Source: Hemerocallis citrina | Taxonomy: Eukaryota > Streptophyta > Magnoliopsida > Asparagales > Asphodelaceae | Length of the DNA stretch: 64,000 nt | NCBI GenBank assembly: GCA_017893485.1 | Contig: CM030364.1 | Span: forward strand, 46,835,254 to 46,899,253 | Reading direction: 5' to 3' | Shown: in pieces, positions 34,421-45,671 of the stretch | How the letters are laid out: the number at the start of each line of letters is the position of its first letter | How positions within the stretch are numbered: the first letter of the stretch is position 1 | Translations under genes and position numbers: made by a program | Notes under the pieces: generated by a model | Databases searched by the model: none | Seen by the model: the letters and a program-made list of their open reading frames with translations, nothing else | What the model was told of the DNA's origin: nothing

Positions 34421-34489
34421 TTAAGTGATGACTTCGGTGAAGAAGCGATTGACCAATCTCTCAACTGTATTCGGTCGATCCAATCACCT

Positions 34490-35190
34490 CCATTGAATGT
34501 ACTGAAGCCACACATTCCTTCCCAAGTCACTTGGCAGCCCATAGATTTTATTTCTGTGTTAGAACATCATAGAGTTTCAGAGTCTACATCCATATTTGCA
34601 TCCTGCAATCATGATTTACATAGAGAATTTTCCAAAAAAATTAATGAGAATAATTTTAACTGCAAGTTAATAGAAGATACTAAAAGAAAATTTAAAACTT
34701 TTGATTTTAGTGACGAAGTGAAGGTTCGGATTTGTTTGGAACGATTTCCAGCCGAATCTGTTAAGAAATTGAACACACGTGTTGTAAGCCCATTTAAAAT
34801 TTTACATTGCTAAAATTTTACATAAAATCAATGAGCATGCTTACGTCATTGACCTTCCTAAAGGTTTTGACATAAGACTTTCAATATTGAGGATCTAGTA
34901 CCCTATGAAGGCTCATAATTTAACCCTAGAAATTCTCTTATAGATGAGTCTACCCTGCAGCCTAATAGTGAGATTCCCGCATTTTTCCTTTTACCTGATA
35001 CTACCTACCTACCGTCAGAAAATTTGAATAATATTTTTAGATGATTAGATAATCTTTACTAGAGATTATAATATTCATAGGTATTTGGTGAGATGGAAGA
35101 ACAAACCGAACTCGGAGAATACTTGAATTGATCGTGAAGAGCTCCAGCGCTTAGATCTAGACCTTTTGGAGCACTATAACATGATCACTG
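34490..35190 (+). pseudogene. Chromovirus integrase C-terminus and chromodomain remnant
   Basis: Frame 34493-34813 ends with VRICLERFPAESVKKL and SPFKIL, the integrase C-terminal region. The following bases decode in shifted frames to HAYVIDLPKGF and VPYEGS. Around 35070-35185 shifted frames give RYLVRW and IDREELQRLDLDLLEHY, the end of a chromodomain. RT and the integrase core that should precede this are missing, so a large deletion joined gag to this segment. Confidence 0.78.
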
Positions 35191-35718
35191 GTTTTGACTC
35201 GATTGGGTCGAGCTCTCTCCTACCGGGAGAGGATGATGAGGCCATCGATTTTATTTTGTTTTGTTTTAAAATTTAGCCATATGTAGTAATTTTACAATTT
35301 ACACCCTTTATTTCTGCATTGAAATATTTTGGAGATTTGTATTAAAATTTTGTTTTGAGCCTATATAGGTCTTGAGAATAATGAGAATGTCTGCTATTAT
35401 TGATTAAAAAAATTACTGTGTTGATTTATTACTCTTTATCATTTTCTTGTGCGTGGAAACCATAAGAGAACATTAGGGTTTGTGAAAAATCCTTTAAAAT
35501 TATTAGGGTTTGTGAGAAACCCTAAACTACACCCAAATCCCTAAATCCATTATACAAAATTTCTAACCCTAACCCCTTCACGACTGCCATCGTCATCATC
35601 TCCACCTTCTCCCTCAAAACCCCTACTCCTCCCTAATCTCTTCTTTTTTCCTCACTAAAACTCAAACCACCTTCATCTCCCTCCTTGTTCATCCACTGCC
35701 TTGCCCCCACTGCTACCG

Positions 35719-36422
35719 TGTAACCCTCGTTCCCGTCAATACGTATTTTCTGTGTATTTTTGGTGTTTCGGTTTTTGTAAATTATTTCTCTGCTTTCAAA
35801 TTCTTTTTGTTAAAATGTATTGAAGGATCCCCTATTAAAGTCTATCAATAATTTCATTTGTAAATATTTTCCAATGATTTTTATATTGTAATACGAATCT
35901 TATTATTATTATTATTATGACTTTGATACATATTATGATTATTATTATGATTAATATTATTGTTATTATTATTAATATTGTTTCTGGTATTATCATTATT
36001 ATTAGTATTATTAGTATTAACTATTATTATTATTGTTGTTATTTCTTGATTGTTTATTAAAAATTCAATTCTATTCATTAATCGTATTTGCAGTCATTTT
36101 TAAATAGTTTTCATATAATCCTATCTTTACATATGACCGTGTTATTGTTATTGTTATTGTGATTATTATTATTATTATTACTATAAAATCCTATTGTATT
36201 TGTTAGTATTTTCTGTGTATTTTTGATGTATCGATTTTTGTAAATTATTTTTCTGCTTTCAAATTCTTTTTGTTAAAATGTATTGTAGGATCTCCTATTA
36301 AAGTCTATCAATAATTTTATTTGTAAATATTTTCCAATGATTTTTATATTGTAATACGAATCTTATTATTATTATTATTATGACTTTGATACATATTATG
36401 ATTATTATTATTATTATTGTTG

Positions 36423-36454
<32 letters not shown>

Positions 36455-39400
36455 GTTTCTGGTATTATCATTGTTATTAGTATTATTAGTATTAACTATT
36501 ATTATTATTGTTGTTGTTATTTCTTGATTGTTTATTAAAAATTCAATTCTATTCATTAATCGTATTTGCAGTTATTTTCAAATAGTTTTCATATAATCCT
36601 ATCTTTACATATGACCGTGTTATTGTTATTGTTATTGTTATTACTATAAAATCTTATTGTATTTGTTAGTATTTGAGTAATAAGCTAATGTATACTATTT
36701 GATTTATTGTGCTATTATAGTACTATATATTTATGTATTTATTTATTGATCTAAATCTTTAAATCCCTATTTTATTATGTATATCTCCTATTGGATTTAA
36801 AACCCAACCCCATGATTTTCCCCTAGTGGATACTACCCAATAACTCAAAACCCATTTACCCTATATATAAACCAAACCTATTCTACCCTAGAACCCTAAC
36901 CCAACTCTCATTGTTTTACCCTAACTACACAGCCACCAAAACCCAGCCTATTCATCTTCTTCCCCTCTCCCTCTTCGTCCCTGTGCTGCATCCGGCAACC
37001 CAAACGCCCTGCCTCTTTCGCCTCCGCCGCAACCCATCTTCACCTTCAACCCTAGCCTACCCACAGCCGCCATCTCCTCCATCTCCGTCAACCTTCATCA
37101 CCTCTGAACTCATCCCTGCTCCAGTACCCCATCCTCTTCCTCACCATGTGCACCATCACCCTCTTCTTCCTCCCGCTCGCCAGCCTCTTCCCTGTTGTCC
37201 TCGTCAACCAGTCGACCGCCAGTGCACCCCCACCCCGCTATCGACTTTCCTCCACCTCGCAGATCCCCCCTGTCCGTTGCTCTCCCCGACGCTCACCACC
37301 ACCACCACCACTGTTTACGCTCCCCTGTGTCGTCGCCTGAGCCTCGCGCCGCCTCTCGCCGTCGCTGCCCCTGCCGATCACCCAAGTCCCCCTGTTCTTA
37401 GGTTGATCATCATCAGGTTGATCGGCCAACAGTGCCTCTTCAATCTCAGCCGTCCAATCCATCTGATCGCGATCTTCATCATCATCATCAAAGCGATCTC
37501 CAGCCGTTGATCATCTTGATCTTGATCCTCATCAAGATCCATGCCTGATCTGATCCATCCGATCCCGATCATCAATCTACATCATCATCAAGTTCATCAT
37601 CCAATCAAGGCAAGTACTTGTATGAATTTTCTTGTTCCTCGTACAAACATAAATCCGCATGTAGATCTTTGTTGTGACTCGCCGTTTGATTTCCGTTGTT
37701 GCCTCTTGATCCTATTTGTTGTTGTCTCCATCAATCTCCATAGCCATAAAGGTCACAACCATTCGCATCACCCTCATCTCACACAATAACTTAGATCTAA
37801 ATACTTATCTAATTATTCTATCATATGAACTTATGGATCACCATGAATTATAGATGTTGGTTGTATGATGTATATGTTGATGTTGCTTTCTCTTTGTTAT
37901 GTGGACATGAGTGCGGTTTGAATAATCATTAGACTCTGATTTATATCACATATTAACTTAGATCCATGATAGATAATAATCATATTACATTTCATGCAAA
38001 AGAAATCATATTTACTGTTATGGCTGTTTTAATGCTGCTGGGTCTAGAATTTCAGATTCATAATTTCGCGGTGTCACCTTATTTTACAATTTAATTTGAG
38101 CATGCTATCTGTAATATAATAATGTGAAATTTAACATGCTGAGACTAGACATGCTAGGAAACCTCCCTAAATTTTTCCTGGATTTATTTAATGAGTTTTC
38201 AGACCTATTTCATGCATGTGAACACAACTTTAAGAATTCGGGCTGAACATGAAAACTGTGTAGAATGTTGATTTGAACCCCGTATCTGTAACTTTTATAT
38301 ATCATGTTTATATGTGTTGGAACCGACAAAGAGTCTAGTTTCTAGAACTTCTGACGGATCCAGATTTGCATTCCTGTAGCAACAGAAATTTCAGTTTTAG
38401 TGCAGGAACGTCCTGCTGTTCAGAACTGAAATTCTTGTTGTTTTTGATAATTATAATTTGATTTGGCATTCGATTGTGTTTTCTACCCAACCCGAACTTG
38501 TCTCTTAGTTCCTACCATGTTTGTTTGCCCTGTTTGTGCACTTTAATGCATGTTTGATAATAATAATAATAATAAGTAACAAGTCGTGGTTAAGGAAAAG
38601 ATCTAGTAATGAACAATATAGGAGCATGTACTCGGAAGGGGACCCGTGTCACACATGTGACATGTTTACCGACCAAGTTACCGACTAAGTTACCGATCAA
38701 GTTTACCGACCAAATTAGTTACATGTTACGATCAAGTTTACCGACTAAGTTAGTTACATGTTACCGATCAAATTTACCGACCAAGTTTTGTAGTCCTGTG
38801 AAGACCCGAGTACATGACTTATAGAATCCACTACGAAATCTAAACGTAACTTGTTTGTACGTAGCAACCATGTGATAAATAAATGGAATGCATGAAGTGC
38901 TACCTTAGATAGGATTAAACAATAGACTTTAAAATAACATGTTACTTGTACACACATGTTACCTGTCTCGCATGCTACTTGATACCTGTTACAAAATACT
39001 TGTTCACTTGTTACCTGAACCTGTTACTTGACTCGATTTACTTACTTGCTAGTTTCATTGAACTTTATTACTTGTTGCATTCCTGCCATGACATATTGTA
39101 TATTTTTGATTCCAAATCTCTGTTTCATACCTTCGTGTATTTGTTTCTATACCCGTTGCTTGTAATACATGTAGCCCGTAACTTGCACTAACGGGCGTAC
39201 TATTGTCTGTTTCTCTATTTCTTTGTCAATTAATAATTATACAGGTTTTGGAGATCAATTACCTGCAGGAGTGGGTGAGCAGACATTCTAAGCTTCGATT
39301 GGGATGAACCATGCTTTAGTTTACTTGTGCTTGAGTTTACTTATTTCCTTGTTGCTACTTAAACTTTCATGTTGCTACTTAAACTTGTAATGGGCTTGTT

Positions 39401-39634
39401 GTCCCGAAGTTTTACTTTTGATCCAGATCTTATATTTATTTGAGGATTATGTATTGTTTTCAAATAATTCAGTTGATTTTGAGCTTTGTTTCATGCATGC
39501 GTGGTTGTATATTTCTTTTATATTTCCTATTGTATTGTTGAGTCGATCCTTACAGCTTATGAAGGATGAAAATTATTCGCTGGGCTTTGTCACGTATTCG
39601 TATTCCGTATTCTTTTGGAAAGCGGGGCGTGACA
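35719..39634 (+). mobile_element. LTR-like element A (3.9 kb; probable solo LTR), family TGTAACCC...GTGACA
   Basis: It begins TGTAACCCTCG and ends GGGGCGTGACA, inserted in a chromovirus LTR with target copies TACCG and TACTA. The 5-bp duplication and TG...CA ends fit an LTR element, but there is no internal LTR pair, primer site or coding region, so a long solo LTR is the best reading. A TATA-like box CTATATATAA lies at 36861-36870, followed by a C-rich leader. Homologous copies lie at 42658-46188 (inverted) and 63756-64000. A non-autonomous large retrotransposon derivative is the alternative. Confidence 0.75.
35744..36665 (+). repeat. Tandem duplication of about 465 bp rich in TTA repeats
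   Basis: The segment from GTATTTTCTGTGTATTTTTG at about 35744 is repeated from about 36209. Each copy contains ATT/TTA trinucleotide arrays of different length. The duplication explains part of why this copy is longer than its relative at 42658-46188. Confidence 0.85.
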
Positions 39635-41112
39635 TACTATCACCCTGCCGCCTCAATGCCCACCGACGTAGCCTCCTCAGTAGCCCCGAACGCCACTCAC
39701 CTCACCACTACTGCAACCCCAGAGCTGCTCACCCTTGCTGCTCCATCCCGCAACTCTGGCACCCCGACTCCTCCCCAAACCGCTGCTCCTCCTTCCTGCC
39801 TCCAGCATCGCCATTTCACCATCAACCTCGACCCACCATCACCAGCATGTACTGAAGCCTCCCCTGACCACCTACAGCAGCCGAGTTCCCTCACCGGCAC
39901 CACCACGCCCTATCCCGAACAGCAGCAAGCAACCCCTTTGCTGCCTTTGACCCCAACAACACACCCGAGGTCCTTGGTTACGATCCTTTCCATCGAATCC
40001 CGGTGAGATCTTTGCAATTCTCCATTATTTATGGTACTATCTATCGTCTCTAAAGTATTATCTGAATTTACTGTCGTCACAAATATTGAGTGTGTGTGCT
40101 TACTTGCTAATTAGAATACAAATCATTATTGCATATTTTACTTGCTAAAAATGTTTAGGTATATAATTATTAATTGTTATGATTGAATCTTTAATTGGGC
40201 TTGTTAAACTATTTCATATCTTGAAAATCCATCAAACCAATTAGTAGTTTAATTTCTGACTTAATCTACATTACATGTTGGTAAACTTAATTTTTTAAAA
40301 TTCTCTTTAAAATTCTCTACTTAGGATTAAGTTTACATCAACAAGTTAATCTGTTTTGAAATTGCAAGGCGATATTTGAACCCGCTAACAAAAAATTAAA
40401 AAAACAAAACAAAAGAACAAACTATGGGTCAGTGGTGAGAGTTTAAAAAGGCTAGGCAGTGAAAACTTTAACAGGGTAAGTTTTAAATATAAAATACTTA
40501 TATATAGCGTGATATATTTGACGTCGTTGCTAATGAGGCTATCATGCAACGATTTCAAAATATGAGGACTCGTCGAGGGAAATTGTAACAGCTTATGAAC
40601 TTTGATGTTTTTTTTAGGCATTGTGATAAAATATTTTACTTTTGGCTATATATAGTTGTGATTTTCCAAATGAACTCGTTAAGCAAAATTTTATGAGCTC
40701 GTCTAGAAAAAAATTTTGAACACCCTTGGAAGAATTCCTGGAGCCACCACTGAACCACCATCTCCACCATCTTCATCATCTCCAACAACTCAAACCACCA
40801 TCACCACCATCATCTCCAACCACCATCTCTACCACCGACCACCATCTCCACCACCTTCGAACCCCATCACCATCACCTTCAATTCCACCAAAAAAATTTA
40901 AAAAAAAACAAAATAAGAAAAACTGAAAAAAGAAGAACTGAAAAGGGTATTTCAGCCTTTTCACCATCCTACAGTTCAGAAATTAATGGGCTATTTGGTC
41001 CAATTAGAAAAACTTTGGGTGTTATTTGCATATCAGAACAATTTTGTGTACTATTTGGAAATTAAGGTAAACTTTGTGTGTTATTTCGTCCTTCACCCTA
41101 CCCTTCATTTTA

Positions 41113-41532
41113 TTGCTAATGGGCTCCACTCTTTTCTTTCTTGAGTACATTTTGACAAACCACTCCTTTAGTTTCTCAAGTACAAACTTAGAAAGAATTG
41201 TGGATATCATTGAATTCCTTATCTTTCTAAAATAACAATGTTAGCTTCCTTTACCAACTAACAATTAAACACCTCATCATACTCAATATTCAATATTCTT
41301 ATTAAAAAAAAAGTAGTATTAAAATCTCAAAACTAACAACTCAGCTAATAACTCAACAAGCTATCTTCTAAAATTACATCAAATGCCACTTTACAACTTC
41401 ACAGATTCACCAAATCACTCAATACACTTCAACTACAACTCAATCAGCTAGATCCTCTAATTACAAAACCCTAGATCCATCAATTCACCAACAAAACAAG
41501 ATCTGAATACAAAAGCAGCGATCTTTCTGTAC
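41113..41532 (-). other. Presumed first intron of the CID7-like gene, 5' part
   Basis: AT-rich, C-biased sequence on the plus strand between the Mutator-like element and the donor at 41531-41532. On the minus strand it looks like ordinary plant intron following GTACAG. No separate gene is supported. Confidence 0.5.
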
Positions 41533-41760
41533 CTTTACGGAGCTCGATCAAGGGATACATCGAAGGAAACCAATCCATTGCTTTACGATGCGTTCTTCGA
41601 TAAATTGAGCTGAATTCGGTTCGGATTTGGGGGAATTTTTCTGAATTTTGAGAAACCCTAACCTTAATTTAGACCACAAATTTTTCTTTTTTCCCCTTTT
41701 CGTCTTCTATCTCGATTGCAATCTTGTATTGTCTTCGGTGGTTCTTTAATAAGAATGTTG
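41533..41760 (-). other. Candidate first exon and 5' leader of the CID7-like gene, with an upstream ORF
   Basis: On the minus strand a TATA box is followed by a leader. It ends at a donor CGTAAAG/GTACAG (exon end 41533). An ATG at 41576-41578 opens MDWFPSMYPLIELRK. Splicing to the acceptor at 31010 would add only a few codons (GLG) before a stop, so it would be a short upstream ORF, not part of the PAM2 protein. The link to the CID7-like gene rests on strand, position and splice phase; it is inference and there may be another exon between. Confidence 0.5.
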
Positions 41761-41789
41761 ACTCCGTGGCTTATAGTTTGAGACAGAGC

Positions 41790-41844
41790 ATTTATAGTGG
41801 TGTCATAAGATGATAAGACCGTGGCGCATTATCCCAAGCACGTG
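41790..41844 (-). promoter_or_regulatory. Candidate promoter: TATA box and G-box
   Basis: TATAAAT on the minus strand at 41790-41796 stands in a CACTATAAATGC context. A G-box CACGTG (palindromic, 41839-41844) lies about 45 bp upstream. The left border of Mutator-like element 2 is at 41877, only 33 bp beyond the G-box, so sequence further upstream was displaced by 17.6 kb. Confidence 0.55.
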
Positions 41845-41876
41845 CTCAGTACGGGCTTGACAGGAGGTAGGAATTA

Positions 41877-42455
41877 ATTGTTTTCCAAAATGACCCACTT
41901 TTTGACAGTATTTACAAAACCGATCCACTTTAGAAACTAATTACCAAAATGACTCGCTCGCTATCTCAAATAGCGAGTTTAGTGTAAACTTGATCGCTAC
42001 CTGAGATAGCGAGTGTATGGTGAGTTATTTCTTCATCACTTGAAAAAATTTTGAAAAAAATACCAAGTTTAGATTTGCTATCTCAGATAGCTCATGTATT
42101 TGTACTACACACGTTAACTGAGATAGCGAGTGTATGATCTTGAAGAAAAATACCAAGTTCATACTCACTATCTCAGATGGCGAGTGTGTTTGTACCACAC
42201 TCGCTAACTGAGATAACGAGTGTCGATTGAGGAGTTTTTTAAACAGTCGTTATTTCGCTATCTCTCTCAATTCTCTCTTTCCATTCTCTCTCGTCTCTCC
42301 CAACTCTGAAAGAAACCAAAAACCTAATCTCCTAAATTCATTATTTTCCCAACAAAATCCGTCCAAATCTTTTGAGATCCACTTCATCACTCACAACCCT
42401 CTCTACTCCCACTCTCAAAATCCTAAACCCATAATCTAAGATCCCGAATTTTGTT
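41877..42455. repeat. Left TIR of Mutator-like element 2, palindrome-rich
   Basis: The outer third carries AAAATGACCCAC-type sequence. The middle (41957-42225) has about six degenerate palindromes built on CTCGCTATCTNAGATAGCGAG. The inner part is a C/T-rich leader with TTCTCTCTTTCCATTCTCTC. The whole arm matches the reverse complement of the right TIR. Confidence 0.88.
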
Positions 42456-42657
42456 GATTTCGAGAAGGGTAAAGAGAACCATGACGGAAGCGGGGGCATT
42501 CATCTCATCCTCATTCTCTACCTCCTAAAGCACTCATCTATCGTACGGTAAGTCTTCATACTTTTGTAATTTGATTTTGTGTTAATTATGAATGTGCGTT
42601 AAATTGAACGTAATGTTGAGAGTTCATGATTTATGCGATGATTAGTTAATAGATAAA
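42456..42657. other. Internal sequence of Mutator-like element 2, left side
   Basis: A short stretch between the left TIR and LTR-like element B. An exon-like piece with an ATG at 42481 and a GT donor near 42548 faces inward, but no coding family can be assigned. Confidence 0.4.
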
Positions 42658-43499
42658 TGTCACGCCTCGCTTTCCAAAAAGAAATACGGAATACGGATAC
42701 GCGACAAAGTCCAGCGAATGGCTTTCACCATTCATAAGCTGTAAGGATCTTTTCAACAGTTCACAATAAATAAACAAGAAGTAAACAGGAAATAATCATC
42801 CACGCATGCAGGAAACAAATTAATATAACCAACAGAATTACTTAAAAACAAAATACATAATTCTCAAATAACAAGATCTCGAAACAACAAGTTATATGTT
42901 CTGGGACAAAGTGCCCAATACAAGATCCAACTAGCAATAAATACAATTTATTCAAAACAGGAAAATAATTCAAGCAGGAACTCTAGCTAAGCCTAGAACA
43001 CTTGGTCACTTACTCCTTCGGACAGTTGGTCACCGAAATCTGCAAATTTAACAATTTGCAAGAAAAGGGAAACAGGAAATAATACGCCCGAAAGTGCAAG
43101 TTACGGGCCGCATGTAGTGCAGGTAACAAGTATGGGAAACAGATAAACAAAAATATAGAGTAGCAACAAGAAGCAAGTATTGAAGTAAGCATGGAAGGGA
43201 TGTGACAACAAAATAGAGAAACTAACTCTTAATCAAGAACAGAATCAAGTAACATAATAAGATAACAGGGTGCAGGTAACATGTAACAAGTATCAAGTAG
43301 CATGCAAGTAAGTAATAAGTAAAAGGTGTCGAGTAGCCAGTACAAGTATGGGAGTGTGCAAGTGATCATGTTATTCTCAAGTCTTGTATCTAATCATATC
43401 TATGTAGCACTTCATACGTCCCAAATTTTACCACATGGTTGCTACATTCAGACAAGTTGCGTTTAGATTTCATAGTGGATTATATAGGGCCATGTACTC

Positions 43500-43645
43500 A
43501 GGTATCAAATATCAAGTAGTCAAATATCAAGTAGTCAAGTATTAAGTAGTCAAGTATCAAGTAGTCAAGTATCAAGTAATCAAGTGTCAAGTAGTCAAGT
43601 ATCAAGTAGTCAAGTGTCAAATAGTCAAGTATCAAGTAGGACCTA
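43500..43645. repeat. Short tandem array of CAAGTAGTCAAGTAT units
   Basis: About nine degenerate 15-bp units of the form TCAAGTAGTCAAGTA. They produce a spurious tyrosine/leucine repeat frame on the minus strand. Confidence 0.85.
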
Positions 43646-45609
43646 CAGATCCCCTCGGAGTACACATTTCTATAGGAAAGTATGAAGTCGGGTAAGCAAG
43701 TGGGAAACACGGGCCCCCTTCCAAGTACACATTTCTATATTTTTCACTACTAGATCCTACCTTTAACCCCGGCTTGATTACTTATTATTGTTATTAAAGC
43801 AAGCATGAACGTGCACGAACAAGGTAAGAAAACATGGCAAGAAACAAGGAACAATTTCAGGTCGGATAGAAAACATAAACGGGTGACAAAACAACTTATA
43901 ATAGTTAGAAACAATGAGATTTTCAGTTCTGGACAGCAAGACGTTGCTGCACCAAAACCAAGATTTTCATTGCCACATGAATGCAAACCTGGATCCGTCA
44001 CAAATTCTAGAAAATAGACTCTCTGCCGAATCCAGTGCATATACACAAGTCATATAACAACTACAACAACAAAGTTCAAAACAGCATTTTACACAGAATT
44101 CGTGTTCAGTCAGAATTTGTAAAGTTTTATTTATAAGCATGAAAAAGGTATAAAAACCTCATGATTAAATCTAGGAAAAATCAAGAAGGTTCCTTAGCAT
44201 GTCTAGTCTCAGCATATAAAATTTCATAAAATTCCATTACAGATAGCATAGTCAATTTAATTTGAAAAACAGAATGATGCATTAAATTTATGAATCTGAA
44301 TTTTAGACACATCAGCATTAAACAGTGATAAATCACAAAATACAACTCGGAATTCAAATTCGTCAAAAGAGTTGTAAATTAGACATACCAGGCTATATTT
44401 TATATTCACAAACTTTTCATCAAAAGTGAATGGAATCAGGTTGAAAATAGAGTTCTTCACTAAACAACATGTAGTTTGAAAATATATTGATTTATTTCCC
44501 AAGCATGAAATAAGTTATAAGAGTCATTTTCAATTCTAAAAGAATTAGGGGTTGATGTCTAGACGTATCCAGAATAATATTAAATCCAAATTTTACTTTA
44601 AACATCAGTTTTAAAATAATAAAACAAGCACCGATCTCATAAATCAGATGCTGAAAATTACAACACAACTGCAGTAAAACAGTGATAACTCACACATCAA
44701 AAATCGAAATTGAGATCCGTCAAAAGTTCTGAAAAATAGACATTGAGGCCTACAGATCATATTCACAAAATAATTTATTTTATTGACTTTAATTGGATCT
44801 AAATTGCTGTACCAAATCAGAGCAGCAGCAAAACGAAATTTTTTTCATGCATTTAATCAAACAACTCATCTACGATAGATCCAAATTAGAGTATGATGTA
44901 AAGCATGATATATTAGATATTCAAATCAACATGGCATGGGTATTAAAAAATCCACAACAATAGTATACATCTCGTACATTAATCATGTAACAAACATTCA
45001 TAACATACAATAGATCACGAACAAGTATATACACATCAAGGAATTTATTTAGATCTAATTATTTTCGTATAGTGTGTGTGACAACTTATTATGATGGATC
45101 ATGACAACGAATGGATCAAACGAATGAGATCAAGGTTTATCAAGGAATGAGGATGAACACAAAAGTGAAACCTAGACCACATGCGGTATTTGAACTTGTA
45201 TAAGAACAAAAATAATATACAAGCTACTTGCCTTGGTGAAGACAATGAATCCGACGAGAATAGAATAACAGGAATGGATCCCGGGCGATGAATGACTCAC
45301 GAACAACGGGGTTGTGGGATTTGAGAAGACGGCAGCTCGGACGGCGGGATGACGGCGGCGCAACGGGGAAGTCAACAACGGAATGAGGGGTACGACTGTG
45401 AGAGAGGTGCGGGATAGGATGAAGGCTGAGGAGGGGGGTTGCTTGTGGGTTGAACGGTCGTGCTCGGGAGGAGAGTGCTGGTGGCGGGCGTTGACGGTGA
45501 TGGGACGTCGGGGCGGCACGGGGAGCGCGCAACGGCAAGGTACGACGGCTAGCGGGGGACGGTCGACGGGAGCGCAGGTGTGCACAATGAGAGAAAGAGA
45601 GGTAAGTTG

Positions 45610-45613
<4 letters not shown>

Positions 45614-45668
<55 letters not shown>
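45614..45668. repeat. GA dinucleotide microsatellite
   Basis: An uninterrupted run of about 27 GA units within LTR-like element B. It yields artefactual RE or SL repeat frames on either strand. Confidence 0.97.

Positions 45669-45671
<3 letters not shown>

Larger units (their letters stand above)
31991..40340 (+). mobile_element. Chromovirus-type Gypsy element with deleted pol
   Basis: The 5' LTR is 31991-33166, starting TGATGATG and ending CATCA. A tRNA-Met primer site (TTGGTATCAGAAC) starts at 33169. The 3' LTR is 35231-40340 and is split by a 3.9-kb insertion. Flanking duplications ACAAG are identical (31986-31990 and 40341-40345). The interior keeps gag, a zinc knuckle, the integrase C-terminus and a chromodomain; protease, RT, RNase H and the integrase core are deleted. 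A purine tract GGGAGAGGA precedes the 3' LTR. It is nested in Mutator-like element 1. Confidence 0.9.
35231..40340 (+). repeat. 3' LTR of the chromovirus, split by an insertion
   Basis: The LTR's first part is 35231-35718 and its second part 39640-40340; together they match 31991-33166. The 35719-39634 insert interrupts it, with target copies TACCG at left and TACTA at right. Confidence 0.87.
31426..41103. mobile_element. Mutator-like element 1 (9.7 kb, nested contents)
   Basis: The left arm (GGGTTAAGACGAAATGACAC onward, about 90 bp) matches the reverse complement of the right arm, which ends CACCCTACCC at 41103. Both arms share phrases such as TTCCCAAATAG or TTTCCAAATAG and CACCCAAA. Identical 9-bp duplications TTCATTTTA flank it (31417-31425 and 41104-41112), the Mutator signature. 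No transposase is visible. Its own sequence is limited to about 31426-31985 and 40346-41103, with CCACCATC-type microsatellite in both; the rest is a nested chromovirus. It lies in the presumed first intron of the CID7-like gene. Confidence 0.85.

Noticed and set aside
35881..36556. Asparagine-rich frames on the minus strand
   Set aside because: Direct translation of ATT/TTA microsatellites in a duplicated block.
36911..37510. 199-codon proline-rich plus-strand frame
   Set aside because: It follows a TATA box in LTR-like element A and matches no protein family; low-complexity C-rich leader explains the open frame.
41533..41578. MDWFPSMYPLIELRK as the true N-terminus of the CID7-like protein
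   Set aside because: Joining to the acceptor at 31010 gives a stop after three codons, before the PAM2 motif, so it cannot be in frame with the main protein unless another exon intervenes.
42227..42439. Plus-strand 70-codon frame near a TIR
   Set aside because: It is the pyrimidine-rich leader of the left TIR of Mutator-like element 2 and has an inverted twin at 58865-59110.
43498..43710. Tyrosine/leucine repeat peptide on the minus strand
   Set aside because: Translation of a 15-bp tandem array within LTR-like element B.
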